A DNA stretch of 64,000 nt from JAPLST01 sp964397565 (lineage in GTDB: Bacteria; Auribacterota; UBA3054; JAPLST01). Of this stretch, positions 15,816 through 23,954 are shown one piece after another. The notes beneath the pieces were generated by a model, which searched no databases, was not told the DNA's origin, and saw nothing but the letters and a program-made list of their open reading frames with translations. The first letter of the stretch is position 1. Every line of letters starts with the position of its first letter. The position numbers and the translations under genes were made by a program. The stretch covers positions 1-64,000 of the forward strand of contig CAYNJC010000018.1 in NCBI GenBank assembly GCA_964397565.1, given 5' to 3'.

Positions 15816-17969
15816 TCACGCGCGTGATCTGCGCGCCAAGGCGAGCAACACCGTGGCCCACAGCCACAGCGTGGGCTCCGGCACCAGATACACGGCGACC
15901 GAGCGCTGCACCGAGCGCAACTGCCCCTGGTTGCATACTTCGACGTAGACGGTATACCACGCGGGATACACGGGCGGCAGCGCAAAGGTGTAGGGGCTGG
16001 TGAACGCATGCCATGCGCCGGTCAAGCCCGCCGGTGCGGTGGCCGCGCGAATGCCGGTCACCGGCAGCGCCGTGGGCGTGATCGCGCACGTCAGATCGAC
16101 CTGCATACAGGTCGCCGTGACGACCGTGGCGCCGTCCACCGTGACGCCGTCCAACTGCGGGCGAATCAGACGATACTGCAGCGTCGGATCACCGTACAGG
16201 TTGAAGCGGAACACGTCGCTGTAATTGCCATCCCAACCGTAATAGTTGACGCCTTCCAGCTCCTGGCCGACAAGACGCAGGGCATCGCCAAAGGTGGCAT
16301 TCGTGACCACGTGTTTAAAGAACATCACGTGGCCGTGCTCGCTGAAGCCCCACGAGGTGCGGGTGGCGCCGATGCTGCCGATGGCGCCGTTCCGCAGAAG
16401 CGCGTACGCCAGATTGTCGGCGGCTTCCGCCCAGGCGGTCTGACATGCCTTGAGGAACACCAAGCCCGGCTGGTTGTCGCGCAGATACTTGGTTTCGGCC
16501 ACGTTGATGATCTCCGCGGCTTCCGTTGGGGAGCCATGCGTGGTGAAGACGACAATGCCGTAGCCGTTGTTGGTCCACGCGCTCGTGACATACGGCTTGA
16601 TGACGCCGTGCGCCCACGTCCAGCCTTTGCATTCAGACAGCGTGACGAGCTGGGCGGCGGCGCCGGTATACTCGAGCCGGATGTAGCCGCGATTGCCGAC
16701 CCGGGTGAGGGTGCCGGCATTTTCGTCGTAGACGACCTGGTACACGTTCGCGGTGCTGTCGTAGACGGCGTGTGCCCAGACGGACGTGTCCGCAACCAGA
16801 ATGCGCGCGTTGCTCCAGTCACTGCCGCTGGCCGAGATGCGGATGCGCACCTGCGCGGGGAACGACGTCGCTGTCGGCGCGTAGAGCACGAAACGCACGG
16901 GGGCATAGTTGCGGGAGTCACTGTGCGCCAGGCGGAATTGCAGCCAGTCGTTCGGCGCCCAGTCGCGCGTGAACGTGGTCGTGTAACTGTCATCGGTGAG
17001 CGTGCCGATGGCATTGGTATAGTCGGCAAAGTTGTCCGAGTCGCCATTGACCAGCGCGCGGAAGCGGTAGGTGGACAGGGCGCGGGTGAAGTTGACAAGC
17101 GTGCGTGGCTGTGGCACGATCTCGGTCGGGTCAAACAACCACGGGTCATAGGTGTAGTGATCCTCGTAAATGCGCGTGGTGGCGAGGCCGTACGGCAGAA
17201 AGCAGCCGGTGCGCACGCTCTCGGCCATGAAAATGGGCGAGACGTTGCCTTCGGAATTGTAGTCGTCCGACCAGTCGATCGGATTGGGCTGCAAGACGCG
17301 GTAGCGCCAGGTGCAGAAATTGGTCGGCTGATCCGCGGCATAGGTGAGCGACTTGGCCAGAATCGCGCGCACGGCCGCAAACTCCGTCGTGCTGTAATAG
17401 GGAATCCGGCCGACACTCAGCGGGCAGACGGCCAGCGTTAAGCCACCGCTGGCGTGATCGCCGTTCCATTCCGCGAACATGCCGTTGTCGTTCAGATCCC
17501 AATCGCCAACCAGCACACGGTAAAAACAATCGCTCGGAACATGCCAGAGTGACGCGCTCGAATTCGTGCCCAGCGGGTACAACATTTTCATCGGCACGTC
17601 ACCGACGGTGTCGGCGGGCTGGGTGAAGTCGTCCGGGTCAGGATTGCCGATCAACAGCAGGTGTGAGTACGAGCCGGTGCTGCATACCAGCCGCAGATAG
17701 GCCTTGATCTGATCGGCGCGATCATTGGTGGTCAGGATTGAATCGTACAAGGCTGGGTACAGCTGCGCGGGCGCGGCGTTCACCGCCGCAGTGGCCGAGA
17801 TCAAGTGCACCTGCCAGCCCGCGCCTTCCTTGTGCCGGGCGAAATTCGTCAGGGCGTCATAGCCGGCCGTATAAAAACTCTGACCGGCGATGATGATCAA
17901 TCCTTGAGCCATGACCGGGGCGGCCATGGCCGCCACGCACCCGCACAGCCAGAAAAGTTTGTGCCGCAT
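15816..17969 (-). CDS. Gingipain-like C25 cysteine peptidase with PEP-CTERM tail
   Basis: The start at 17969 (MRHKLFWLCGC) yields 717 residues with a clear signal peptide ending AAPVMA. The caspase-like C25 fold is indicated by the His-Cys dyad: H478 in VVFTTHGSPTEA and C509 in VFLKACQTAWAE, with the typical 30-residue spacing. The C-terminus LVPEPTLWLWATVLLALARRSRA is a PEP-CTERM exosortase-type sorting signal. Unlike the paralogue at 31.7 kb it lacks the long C25 propeptide, so the protease domain begins almost at once (LIIIAGQSFYTAGYDAL). It is monocistronic with a strong promoter and probably acts outside the inner membrane on unknown proteins. Confidence 0.85.
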   Translation of the reverse strand: MRHKLFWLCGCVAAMAAPVMAQGLIIIAGQSFYTAGYDALTNFARHKEGAGWQVHLISATAAVNAAPAQLYPALYDSILTTNDRADQIKAYLRLVCSTGSYSHLLLIGNPDPDDFTQPADTVGDVPMKMLYPLGTNSSASLWHVPSDCFYRVLVGDWDLNDNGMFAEWNGDHASGGLTLAVCPLSVGRIPYYSTTEFAAVRAILAKSLTYAADQPTNFCTWRYRVLQPNPIDWSDDYNSEGNVSPIFMAESVRTGCFLPYGLATTRIYEDHYTYDPWLFDPTEIVPQPRTLVNFTRALSTYRFRALVNGDSDNFADYTNAIGTLTDDSYTTTFTRDWAPNDWLQFRLAHSDSRNYAPVRFVLYAPTATSFPAQVRIRISASGSDWSNARILVADTSVWAHAVYDSTANVYQVVYDENAGTLTRVGNRGYIRLEYTGAAAQLVTLSECKGWTWAHGVIKPYVTSAWTNNGYGIVVFTTHGSPTEAAEIINVAETKYLRDNQPGLVFLKACQTAWAEAADNLAYALLRNGAIGSIGATRTSWGFSEHGHVMFFKHVVTNATFGDALRLVGQELEGVNYYGWDGNYSDVFRFNLYGDPTLQYRLIRPQLDGVTVDGATVVTATCMQVDLTCAITPTALPVTGIRAATAPAGLTGAWHAFTSPYTFALPPVYPAWYTVYVEVCNQGQLRSVQRSVAVYLVPEPTLWLWATVLLALARRSRA

Positions 17970-18020
17970 AACCACCCTGATCTGTTTAAATGAAATATAA
18001 CAAAGATATATTATAACTAC

Positions 18021-18049
18021 AATATAGCACTTCTCTACATGGCTGTCAA
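18021..18049 (-). promoter_or_regulatory. Consensus promoter of the gingipain-like gene
   Basis: Minus-strand TTGACA (18044-18049) and TATATT (18021-18026) with exactly 17 bp between; the leader of about 45 nt is very AT-rich. Confidence 0.8.
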
Positions 18050-18103
18050 GGAGCGCTTCCTTTAGAAAAATAATGCGGACCAACACAACCCGCGATGTCG
18101 TGC

Positions 18104-18191
18104 GCCTTGGGCGCTGACCGCGGCTGCAGAAGCCGCCCTCACCGCGGGCGGTTGCACGGACGCGGCAACATAGAAAGTGCTCTCATTAGTA
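18104..18191 (+). repeat. TIR/REPIN element, left end truncated
   Basis: Contains the shared core GGGCGCTGACCGCGGCTGCAG followed by the GCCGCCCTCACCGCGGGCGG hairpin. Its right end reads AGAAAGTGCTCTCATTAGTA, matching the copies at 23.8 and 35.0 kb. The left terminal repeat is missing. The right terminal repeat ends one base from the stop codon of the dehydrogenase gene. Confidence 0.8.
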
Positions 18192-18192
18192 T

Positions 18193-19242
18193 CTAGGGAT
18201 GGAACGGCTCGTCCAGCTCTTCCGGCTCGAGACTGATGCGGATGGTGTCCTCGGCCCGGCGCGCGGCCCGGGCAAATGCGTCTTCGGCCTTGTCCCACGG
18301 GACACGCTGCGAAATCAACGGGGCCAGACTTACGGCGCCGGTCTCGATCACATGGGCGGCCGCGCGCAACGTGTGATGGGCGTGACAGATATTCAGCAAG
18401 TGCACTTCCTTGCGGCGCGCAAGCTGCACGGGAAATTGGCGGGTGCGCTCGGCCGACAAGCCGACCAGCGCAATGCGCGCGCCCGGCGCCGCAACGTCCA
18501 ATGCATCCGCCAGGGCCGCATCGCTGCCGGCGGTCTCGAAGACCACTTCCACGCCACGCGCGCCGGCTGCCCGCGCAAGGTCGGCTGCGTCAAGTTGAGT
18601 GCAGGACATTTCCGCGCCGAGCTGGCGCGCCAGGGCCGCCCGCGCCGGCACCGGGTCCACGACCGCCACGACGCGCGCGCCGGCATGCTGCGCCGCCAAC
18701 AAGCACAGCAAGCCCATCCCGCCCGCGCCCAGAATTACGACCGTTGTGTTCGGCACAATCTGCGCGACGGCGGCGGCGTGCAATGCCAATGAAAACGGCG
18801 CGATGCAGGCCAATTCTGCAAATGAAACCCGCGCCGCCACCGGCACCACATTGCGCGCCGGCACGACGACATATTCGGCCAGCGCGCCATGGGTCGGCGG
18901 CCAGCCCAGCACGAGTGGTTCGCAACACTGGTCGTGCTGCTGTGCATGGCAGGCCGTACAGCGGCCGCACGCGATGACCGGATCGAGCACGACCGGCGTG
19001 CCTTGTGGCAGAGCCGTCACGTCGGCGTCGACCGCGTCAATCAGCCCGGCGGCGTCTTGGCCCAAAATAAACGGCTGCGGCAGGCGCTCGTCACCGAAAC
19101 CGCCCGATGTGTAGCGTAGCACATCCACGCCGCTGAGGCAGACCGCCTTGATTGCCACGCGCACCTGGCCGGGGCCGGGCTGTGGCTTCGGCCATTCTTC
19201 TTCGCGCAGATCATTGCTGCCGTAATAGGCTAAGACGCGCAT
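18193..19242 (-). CDS. Zinc-type medium-chain dehydrogenase (MDR/alcohol dehydrogenase-like)
   Basis: A 349-residue MDR oxidoreductase. The structural-zinc lobe is complete (CGRCTACHAQQHDQC) and the Rossmann loop reads VVILGAGGMGLLCLLAAQ. The catalytic-zinc region is atypical: the usual GHE is GQD (ILGQDAAG) although the first cysteine is kept (CLSGVD). QOR-like members of the superfamily have G-x-D here and no catalytic zinc, so this looks like a hybrid and its zinc chemistry is doubtful. Substrate unknown. A heptamer tract lies just upstream of the ATG and a TIR element abuts the stop codon. Confidence 0.85.
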   Translation of the reverse strand: MRVLAYYGSNDLREEEWPKPQPGPGQVRVAIKAVCLSGVDVLRYTSGGFGDERLPQPFILGQDAAGLIDAVDADVTALPQGTPVVLDPVIACGRCTACHAQQHDQCCEPLVLGWPPTHGALAEYVVVPARNVVPVAARVSFAELACIAPFSLALHAAAVAQIVPNTTVVILGAGGMGLLCLLAAQHAGARVVAVVDPVPARAALARQLGAEMSCTQLDAADLARAAGARGVEVVFETAGSDAALADALDVAAPGARIALVGLSAERTRQFPVQLARRKEVHLLNICHAHHTLRAAAHVIETGAVSLAPLISQRVPWDKAEDAFARAARRAEDTIRISLEPEELDEPFHP

Positions 19243-19252
19243 GGATACAGAA

Positions 19253-19294
19253 GGTCAAGGGTCAAAGGGCAAGGTTACGGGATTCAGGTTGCAG
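19253..19294. repeat. Heptamer tract (consensus GGTCAAR) upstream of the MDR gene
   Basis: Three clear heptads GGTCAAG, GGTCAAA and GGGCAAG, followed by three weaker ones, lie 10-52 bp upstream of the dehydrogenase start. The unit is the reverse complement of the heptad in the BtuF-like gene at 6.8 kb. Confidence 0.7.
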
Positions 19295-19296
19295 AG

Positions 19297-19323
19297 AAAA
19301 ATGAATTGCGGCAATTCATTTTT
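19297..19323 (-). terminator. Perfect AT-rich hairpin, possible terminator of the nfn-like operon
   Basis: AAAAATGAATTG, loop CGG, CAATTCATTTTT: a perfect 12-bp stem with a T-run on the 3' arm in either direction. It lies 42 bp after the stop of the glutamate-synthase-beta-like gene and before the next gene. It is AT-rich rather than GC-rich, so it is an unusual terminator or an operator. Confidence 0.5.
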
Positions 19324-19364
19324 ATAGCCACTGAGTGTTCGATATTGGATACTCATCATGCATT

Positions 19365-20789
19365 TTAGTCGCAAAGGTGCTGGATGATCGCCGCGGCGGC
19401 GCGCTTGCCCGCACCCATCGCCTCGATGACCGTGGCCGCGCCAGTGACGATATCACCGCCGGCAAACACGCCCGGCTTGGTCGTGCGACCGGTCTCGTCG
19501 GTGACGATGTAGCCCCATTTGTTGACCGGCAGGTCGGTTGTCGTCTGGCGGATCAGCGGATTGGACTCGGTGCCGATCGCGATGATCGCGCAATCAATCG
19601 CGGTCTCAAAGAGCGAATCAGGAATGGCCACGGGGCGACGGCGGCCAGATGCGTCCGGCTCGCCCAATTGCATCCGCTCGCAGCGCACGGCCTTCAACCA
19701 GCCGCGTTCGTCGCCGCGGAATTCAAGCGGGTTCACCAGAAATTGCATCTGCACGCCTTCTTGCTCGGCATGATGAATTTCCTCCGCGCGCGCCGGCATC
19801 TCCGCGCGGCTGCGGCGATACATGATGTGCACTTCCTGCGCGCCGATGCGCAAGGCCGTGCGGGCCGCGTCCATCGCCGTATTGCCCGCGCCGAACACGG
19901 CCACGCGCTTGCCGCGAAACACCGGCGTCTCCGCGCCCGGCAGATAGGCCTTCATCAAATTGACGCGCGTCAGAAACTCGTTCGCGGAATAGACCCCGTT
20001 CAGGTTCTCGCCCGCAATGTTCAGAAACTTCGGCGCGCCCGCGCCGGTGCCGACAAACACGGCCGCGTAGCCCTCGTGCTGCAGCAATTCGTCAATCGTG
20101 AACAGGCGCCCGATGACGGCATTCGTCATCAACTCCAGGCCGCGCTGCAACAACGCATCGATTTCGGCCTTGACAATGTCTTTGGGCAACCGAAATTCGG
20201 GAATGCCATACACCAGCACGCCGCCAGGCTCGTGCAACGCTTCGAACATGGTCACGTTGTAGCCGGCCTGCAATAGATCCGCCGCACAGGCCAGTCCCGA
20301 TGGGCCCGAGCCGATGATGGCCACTTTAGGCGCATCCGCCCGTGGTTTGGTCTCGGGCAGCGGCGCCGTTGCGCTGCGCAGCGACTGGCTGCGCACATGA
20401 TCGGCGGCAAAGCGTTCCAGCCGCCCGATCGCCACCGCGTCGCCTTTCTTGGCCAAGACACACTTGATTTCGCATTGCGATTCCTGCGGGCAGACCCGGC
20501 CGCAGATCGCCGGCAGACTGTTGGTCGCCATGATGATCGCGAGCGCCGCCGCAACATCACCCTCGGCCACTTTGGCGATGAATTCTGGAATGTGCACGTT
20601 GACCGGGCAGCCATCCACGCACTTCGGATTCTTGCACTGCAGGCAGCGCTGCGCCTCGCGCACGGCCTGCTCGTCGCTGTAGCCCAGCGGCACTTCGTTG
20701 AAATTCGCGCGCCGGATCTCCGGCGCTTGTTCGGGCATGCTCTGGCGCGGAATCGCCATGCGTTCTTTCGGGGTCAAGGTTGTAGGCAT
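19365..20789 (-). CDS. NADPH-dependent glutamate synthase beta-subunit-like oxidoreductase (NfnB/SudA-like)
   Basis: A 474-residue flavin and iron-sulfur protein often named GltA. The N-terminus carries cysteine clusters for Fe-S centres (CLQCKNPKCVDGCPV, then CGRVCPQESQCEIKC). FAD is bound by VAIIGSGPSGLACAADLL and NAD(P) by VAVFGAGNTAMDAARTAL; AGGDIVTGAATVIEAMGAGK is the family's C-terminal FAD motif. Together with the gene upstream it forms the two-subunit NfnAB/SudAB-type complex. That complex is known either as electron-bifurcating NADH-dependent ferredoxin:NADP oxidoreductase or as a sulfide dehydrogenase; sequence alone does not decide. A heptamer tract fills the 38-bp gap between the subunits. 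Confidence 0.92.
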   Translation of the reverse strand: MPTTLTPKERMAIPRQSMPEQAPEIRRANFNEVPLGYSDEQAVREAQRCLQCKNPKCVDGCPVNVHIPEFIAKVAEGDVAAALAIIMATNSLPAICGRVCPQESQCEIKCVLAKKGDAVAIGRLERFAADHVRSQSLRSATAPLPETKPRADAPKVAIIGSGPSGLACAADLLQAGYNVTMFEALHEPGGVLVYGIPEFRLPKDIVKAEIDALLQRGLELMTNAVIGRLFTIDELLQHEGYAAVFVGTGAGAPKFLNIAGENLNGVYSANEFLTRVNLMKAYLPGAETPVFRGKRVAVFGAGNTAMDAARTALRIGAQEVHIMYRRSRAEMPARAEEIHHAEQEGVQMQFLVNPLEFRGDERGWLKAVRCERMQLGEPDASGRRRPVAIPDSLFETAIDCAIIAIGTESNPLIRQTTTDLPVNKWGYIVTDETGRTTKPGVFAGGDIVTGAATVIEAMGAGKRAAAAIIQHLCD

Positions 20790-20793
20790 AGAT

Positions 20794-20821
20794 CAAGCTT
20801 CAAGTTTCGAGTTTCAAGTTT
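20794..20821. repeat. Four heptamers (consensus CAAGTTT) between the nfn-like subunits
   Basis: CAAGCTT, CAAGTTT, CGAGTTT and CAAGTTT in perfect 7-bp phase occupy most of the intergenic gap, directly upstream of the second subunit's ATG. Confidence 0.85.
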
Positions 20822-20827
20822 CACTAC

Positions 20828-21664
20828 TTACCGCACCGCATCCAACTTGCAGTCTTCGCCCGGGTGCTGTTCCTGCGTGCGGTACATGCCGAGCCGGCGC
20901 TGCAACTCGTCGAAATCAACCTGATGCGCATCGAACTCCGGGCCGTCCACGCAGGTGTACTTGATGGCTTTGCCGACCGTCACGCGACAGCCGCCGCACA
21001 TGCCCGTCCCGTCAATCATGATCGTGTTCAAGCTGGCAATGGTCGGCACCTGCGCCGCGCGCGTCACGGCCGCGACGGCTTTCATCATCGGCACCGGCCC
21101 GATCGTGACGGCAAAGACCGGGCGCGGCTCTTGTTCCAGCCGCGTACGCAAGACATCCGTGACAAAGCCCTTTTGCACATACGAGCCGTCATCCGTCGTG
21201 ATCAACAATTCATCGCTGACCGCGCGCAATTCATCTTCCAGAATCAGCAAGCTCTTGGTGCGCGCGCCGATGATCGCAATCACGTGATTGCCGGCCTCTT
21301 TCATCGCCGTGACAATCGGCAGCAACGGTGCGACGCCGATCCCGCCACCAATGCAGACGACCACACCGTAGTTCTTGATCTCGGTCGGATGACCGAGCGG
21401 GCCGGCCACATCGCGCACGAATTCACCCGGCGCCAACGCCACTAATTCCTGGGTGGTCTTGCCGACCGCTTGGACGATCAGGCGAATGGCGCCGTCCGCC
21501 GGGCGCACGCCGGCGATGGTTAATGGGACGCGCTCGCTGTGCTCGGCCGGGCGTAAAATGATAAATTGCCCCGCCTGGCGTTTCTTCGCGATGCGCGGCG
21601 CCTCAATCCACAGTGAATAGACCTTGTCAGCCAACTGCTGACGTTCCAGCACTTTAAACGGCAT
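20828..21664 (-). CDS. Sulfide/dihydroorotate dehydrogenase-like FAD/NAD-binding subunit (NfnA/SudB-like)
   Basis: A 278-residue PyrK/NfnA-family protein from the ATG at 21664 (a TTG twelve bases earlier is possible). It has the ferredoxin-reductase fold: the FAD-contacting stretch GQFIILRPAEHSERVPLTIAG, the NAD loop VVCIGGGIGVAPLLPI and the C-terminal [2Fe-2S] loop DGTGMCGGCRVTVG with a later C-V-D-G-P-E-F-D-A. It pairs with the downstream 474-residue subunit, 38 bp away. The complex moves electrons among NAD(P)H, FAD and ferredoxin or sulfide in the cytoplasm of anaerobes. Confidence 0.92.
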   Translation of the reverse strand: MPFKVLERQQLADKVYSLWIEAPRIAKKRQAGQFIILRPAEHSERVPLTIAGVRPADGAIRLIVQAVGKTTQELVALAPGEFVRDVAGPLGHPTEIKNYGVVVCIGGGIGVAPLLPIVTAMKEAGNHVIAIIGARTKSLLILEDELRAVSDELLITTDDGSYVQKGFVTDVLRTRLEQEPRPVFAVTIGPVPMMKAVAAVTRAAQVPTIASLNTIMIDGTGMCGGCRVTVGKAIKYTCVDGPEFDAHQVDFDELQRRLGMYRTQEQHPGEDCKLDAVR

Positions 21665-21707
21665 TCGAGTTCCCAAGCATGGTTAGCGTGCATTACTCTA
21701 GAAGGTA

Positions 21708-21736
21708 AGTATACAAAACACCGACGTAACGCGCAA
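21708..21736 (-). promoter_or_regulatory. Promoter of the nfn-like operon
   Basis: Minus-strand TTGCGC (21731-21736), 17-bp spacer, extended -10 TGTATACT (hexamer 21708-21713), about 45 bp upstream of the first subunit. Confidence 0.6.
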
Positions 21737-21788
21737 ATGCACGTTGGCCTGGCTGGTGCCTGACGCATATGCCAGCCTTAACGCGCTT

Positions 21789-22088
21789 TCACTTGGTCTT
21801 TCTTGTATTGAGCAACTGTTTCCGCTCTGCGGTGAACGCCCACCACGGGCGTGGCGCTGCGCCATCCATAAAACGCGTTACCGAGATGAGCACGTCCAGA
21901 ACGCACGGGTCGTGGCGCACGCCTGTTTTCTTGCAGAGCCGTTCGTACATCTCGAAAGGACACACGCCAACAAGCTGATGTGGCTTGTCAATGCCGAGCA
22001 AGCGCAGGTCAGCGGCGCCGGCTTTGCCAATGTTGGGCAAGTCGGTCAGGTGCTGCACGCGCGTGCGGTCAACTTTGTTTGGGTTCAT
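21789..22088 (-). CDS. Cdd1-type helix-hairpin-helix protein
   Basis: From the ATG at 22088 (MNPNKVDRTRVQHL) the product has 99 residues and matches the small 'pathogenicity locus' Cdd1 family. A helix-hairpin-helix (LTDLPNIGKAGAADLRLLGI) is followed by CPFEMYERLCKKTG, the family signature DPCVLDVLISVTRFM and the aromatic tail PRPWWAFTAERK. The function is unknown, although HhH motifs often contact DNA. The stop of a tiny membrane-protein gene is one base upstream. A fragment of a second Cdd1 copy lies at 23.75 kb on the same strand. Confidence 0.85.
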   Translation of the reverse strand: MNPNKVDRTRVQHLTDLPNIGKAGAADLRLLGIDKPHQLVGVCPFEMYERLCKKTGVRHDPCVLDVLISVTRFMDGAAPRPWWAFTAERKQLLNTRKTK

Positions 22089-22089
22089 A

Positions 22090-22188
22090 TTACATGTGCG
22101 CCGCGAAGAGTTGAGCAAAGATGCAGGCCACGACAAGTGCGGCCGCGTATCCCGCCAGAACCATGATGATCTTGATGAGCCTGTTCAT
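22090..22188 (-). CDS. Tiny membrane protein (32 residues)
   Basis: MNRLIKIIMVLAGYAAALVV and a further 12 residues form one transmembrane helix with a basic N-terminus. Its TAA stop is one base from the Cdd1 ATG, which supports translation and coupling. No recognisable family; could be spurious. Confidence 0.45.
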   Translation of the reverse strand: MNRLIKIIMVLAGYAAALVVACIFAQLFAAHM

Positions 22189-22346
22189 TGATGATTCGCA
22201 CCCGCCCGCCGCGTTCTGTTGCGCAGCAAGATCCCTTCTGGATCCCATGCGAAATGCATGCCATAGTATAATGTCTTGTGCCTCTCGGCGCAAACCGGGC
22301 TAGTGCCTGGCGCGAAGTTCCAGGTTAGCGCGAATGGTCTTTTATT

Positions 22347-22369
22347 AATTTGTTCGCCGAGAACAAATT
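22347..22369. promoter_or_regulatory. Perfect palindrome next to the MFS promoter
   Basis: AATTTGTTC, 5-bp loop GCCGA, GAACAAATT: a perfect 9-bp inverted repeat ending three bases upstream of the -35 box at 22372. It is placed as an operator for a dimeric regulator would be. Confidence 0.5.
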
Positions 22370-22371
22370 AG

Positions 22372-22400
22372 TTGACAAGCGCGCGGGTGAAGCGTATCAT
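22372..22400 (+). promoter_or_regulatory. Consensus promoter of the MFS gene
   Basis: TTGACA (22372-22377), 17-bp spacer, TATCAT (22395-22400). The AGGAG ribosome site follows eight bases before the ATG at 22431. Confidence 0.8.
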
Positions 22401-22430
22401 AGCCACTTATGTTCACACAGGAGCACAGGT

Positions 22431-23747
22431 ATGAATCGGATTACCGCCGCAGTTGAGTTCCTCGGTTTGAAGAAAAGCATCGTGGCGGTGCTGACCATGG
22501 CCATTTTGGTCGGCTTGGGCGAGCACATGGCGGAACGCTTCCTGCCGCTGTACCTTGGCCTGCTCGGCGGTGGCGCGCTGTCGATTGGTTTACTGAATGG
22601 ATTGGATAATTTGTTGAGCGCGTTGTATTCGTTTCCGGGCGGCTATCTGAGCGACCGGCTGGGCTACAAACGCGCACTGCTCCTGTTCAATTTGTTTGCC
22701 ATGATCGGCTTCTTGCTGGTGATTGTCGCGCCGTCGTGGTATGTCGTCATTATCGGCGCGCTCTTTTTCATTTCCTGGTCGGCGATTTCACTGCCGGCCA
22801 CCATGGAGGCCGTCGCCAGCATTCTGCCGCGCACGAAACGCACGATGGGCGTGACCATGCATTCGATGGTGCGGCGCATCCCCATGGCGGCCGGCCCGTT
22901 GATCGGCGGCGCGCTGATCAGTGCCTATGGCGTGCAGACCGGTGTGCGCATTGCGTTCGTCATTGCGTTTGCAGTCGCGGGCGTGTCGGCTATGCTGCAG
23001 CAGGTGATGATCACCGCACCGGTGCAGGCCAAGCGCCGGGCGCGCTTGCATCCGTGGCATACCCTGCGGCAGATGAGCCCGGCCTTGCGCAATCTACTCG
23101 TGTCCGACATTCTGATTCGTTTTTGCGAGCAGATTCCCTATGCGTTTGTCGTGATCTGGTGCGTCGAACTGTACGGGCTCTCGGCCATGCGCTTTGGCGT
23201 GCTCACCGCGATTGAAATGGTGACAGCGATGCTGGTGTACATTCCAGTTGCCTATCTGGCCGACAAGGGCACGAAAAAGCCGTTTGTTGTGGCGACCTTT
23301 GCGTTCTTTACCTTGTTTCCGCTGGCGCTACTGGGTGCGCGCACGTTCTGGGTGATGGTGCTCGTGTTTGTGCTGCGCGGCATGAAAGAATTTGGCGAGC
23401 CGACCCGCAAAGCCCTGATCATGGACCTCGCGCCGGAGGACAGCAAGGCCACCATGTTCGGCGCCTACTACCTGGTGCGTGACACGATCGTCTCGCTGGC
23501 GGCGTTCGGCGGCGCACTGCTCTGGAATCCTTCCACGGCGGAACGGCTGGTGGGCATCTTCGGGTTTGGCCAGACGCTGCTGCCATGGATCCGCCACGTG
23601 GCGTCGCCAACCACAAACCTCTTGACTGCGTTTGGCTTTGGTGTGCTCGGCACACTGTATTTCGCGCTGTTCGGCAAGAATGTGCAAGCATGCCCGGCGC
23701 TGCCGTCAAGTGCAGCCGGACCCGGCAGCCGGAACGTCCCGCACTGA
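22431..23747 (+). CDS. Major facilitator superfamily transporter
   Basis: A 438-residue integral membrane protein with about twelve hydrophobic segments. The family loop between helices 2 and 3 reads GGYLSDRLGYKRALLLFN, and the second half has YLADKGTKKPFV in the equivalent place. The start at 22431 is preceded by AGGAG and a consensus promoter. The conserved RKALIMDLAPEDSKATMFGAYY segment late in the protein is common in a drug-efflux-like MFS group, but the substrate cannot be named. It converges with a Cdd1 remnant, the two stops sitting side by side. Confidence 0.88.
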   Translation: MNRITAAVEFLGLKKSIVAVLTMAILVGLGEHMAERFLPLYLGLLGGGALSIGLLNGLDNLLSALYSFPGGYLSDRLGYKRALLLFNLFAMIGFLLVIVAPSWYVVIIGALFFISWSAISLPATMEAVASILPRTKRTMGVTMHSMVRRIPMAAGPLIGGALISAYGVQTGVRIAFVIAFAVAGVSAMLQQVMITAPVQAKRRARLHPWHTLRQMSPALRNLLVSDILIRFCEQIPYAFVVIWCVELYGLSAMRFGVLTAIEMVTAMLVYIPVAYLADKGTKKPFVVATFAFFTLFPLALLGARTFWVMVLVFVLRGMKEFGEPTRKALIMDLAPEDSKATMFGAYYLVRDTIVSLAAFGGALLWNPSTAERLVGIFGFGQTLLPWIRHVASPTTNLLTAFGFGVLGTLYFALFGKNVQACPALPSSAAGPGSRNVPH

Positions 23748-23827
23748 TCACCCACGCACCGACGTCAGTCTGTGCGCTTCCGTGAACTCCCACCACGGGC
23801 GTGGCGCATAAAGCGGGTCACCGGGAT
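23748..23827 (-). pseudogene. Cdd1 C-terminal remnant
   Basis: Minus-strand codons read NPGDPLYAPRPWWEFTEAHR then a short tail and stop. The PRPWWxFTExxR core is the C-terminus of the Cdd1 family, as in the intact gene at 21.8 kb (PRPWWAFTAERK). Everything upstream has been replaced by a TIR/REPIN element that abuts the first codon. No start codon remains. Confidence 0.7.
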
Positions 23828-23954
23828 TATTAATGAGAGCGCTTTCTACTTTGCAGTGTCCTTGTAGCCGCCCGCGCTGAGGGCGGCTTCTACAGCCGCG
23901 GTCAGCGCCCGCGGCTACAATTGGCATGACAGCTAGTAAGCGCATTCATTAGTA
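23828..23954 (-). repeat. Complete TIR/REPIN element
   Basis: A 127-bp element bounded by TATTAATGA (23828-23836) and TCATTAGTA (23946-23954), imperfect terminal inverted repeats. The core 23864-23918 is GTAG, a CCGCCC/GGGCGG-type hairpin, a CCGCGG/CCGCGG hairpin and CTAC. The left arm matches the 35.0-kb copy over about 48 bp and the right arm over about 45 bp. It sits between a Cdd1 remnant and the esterase, whose last codons it encodes. Confidence 0.85.
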
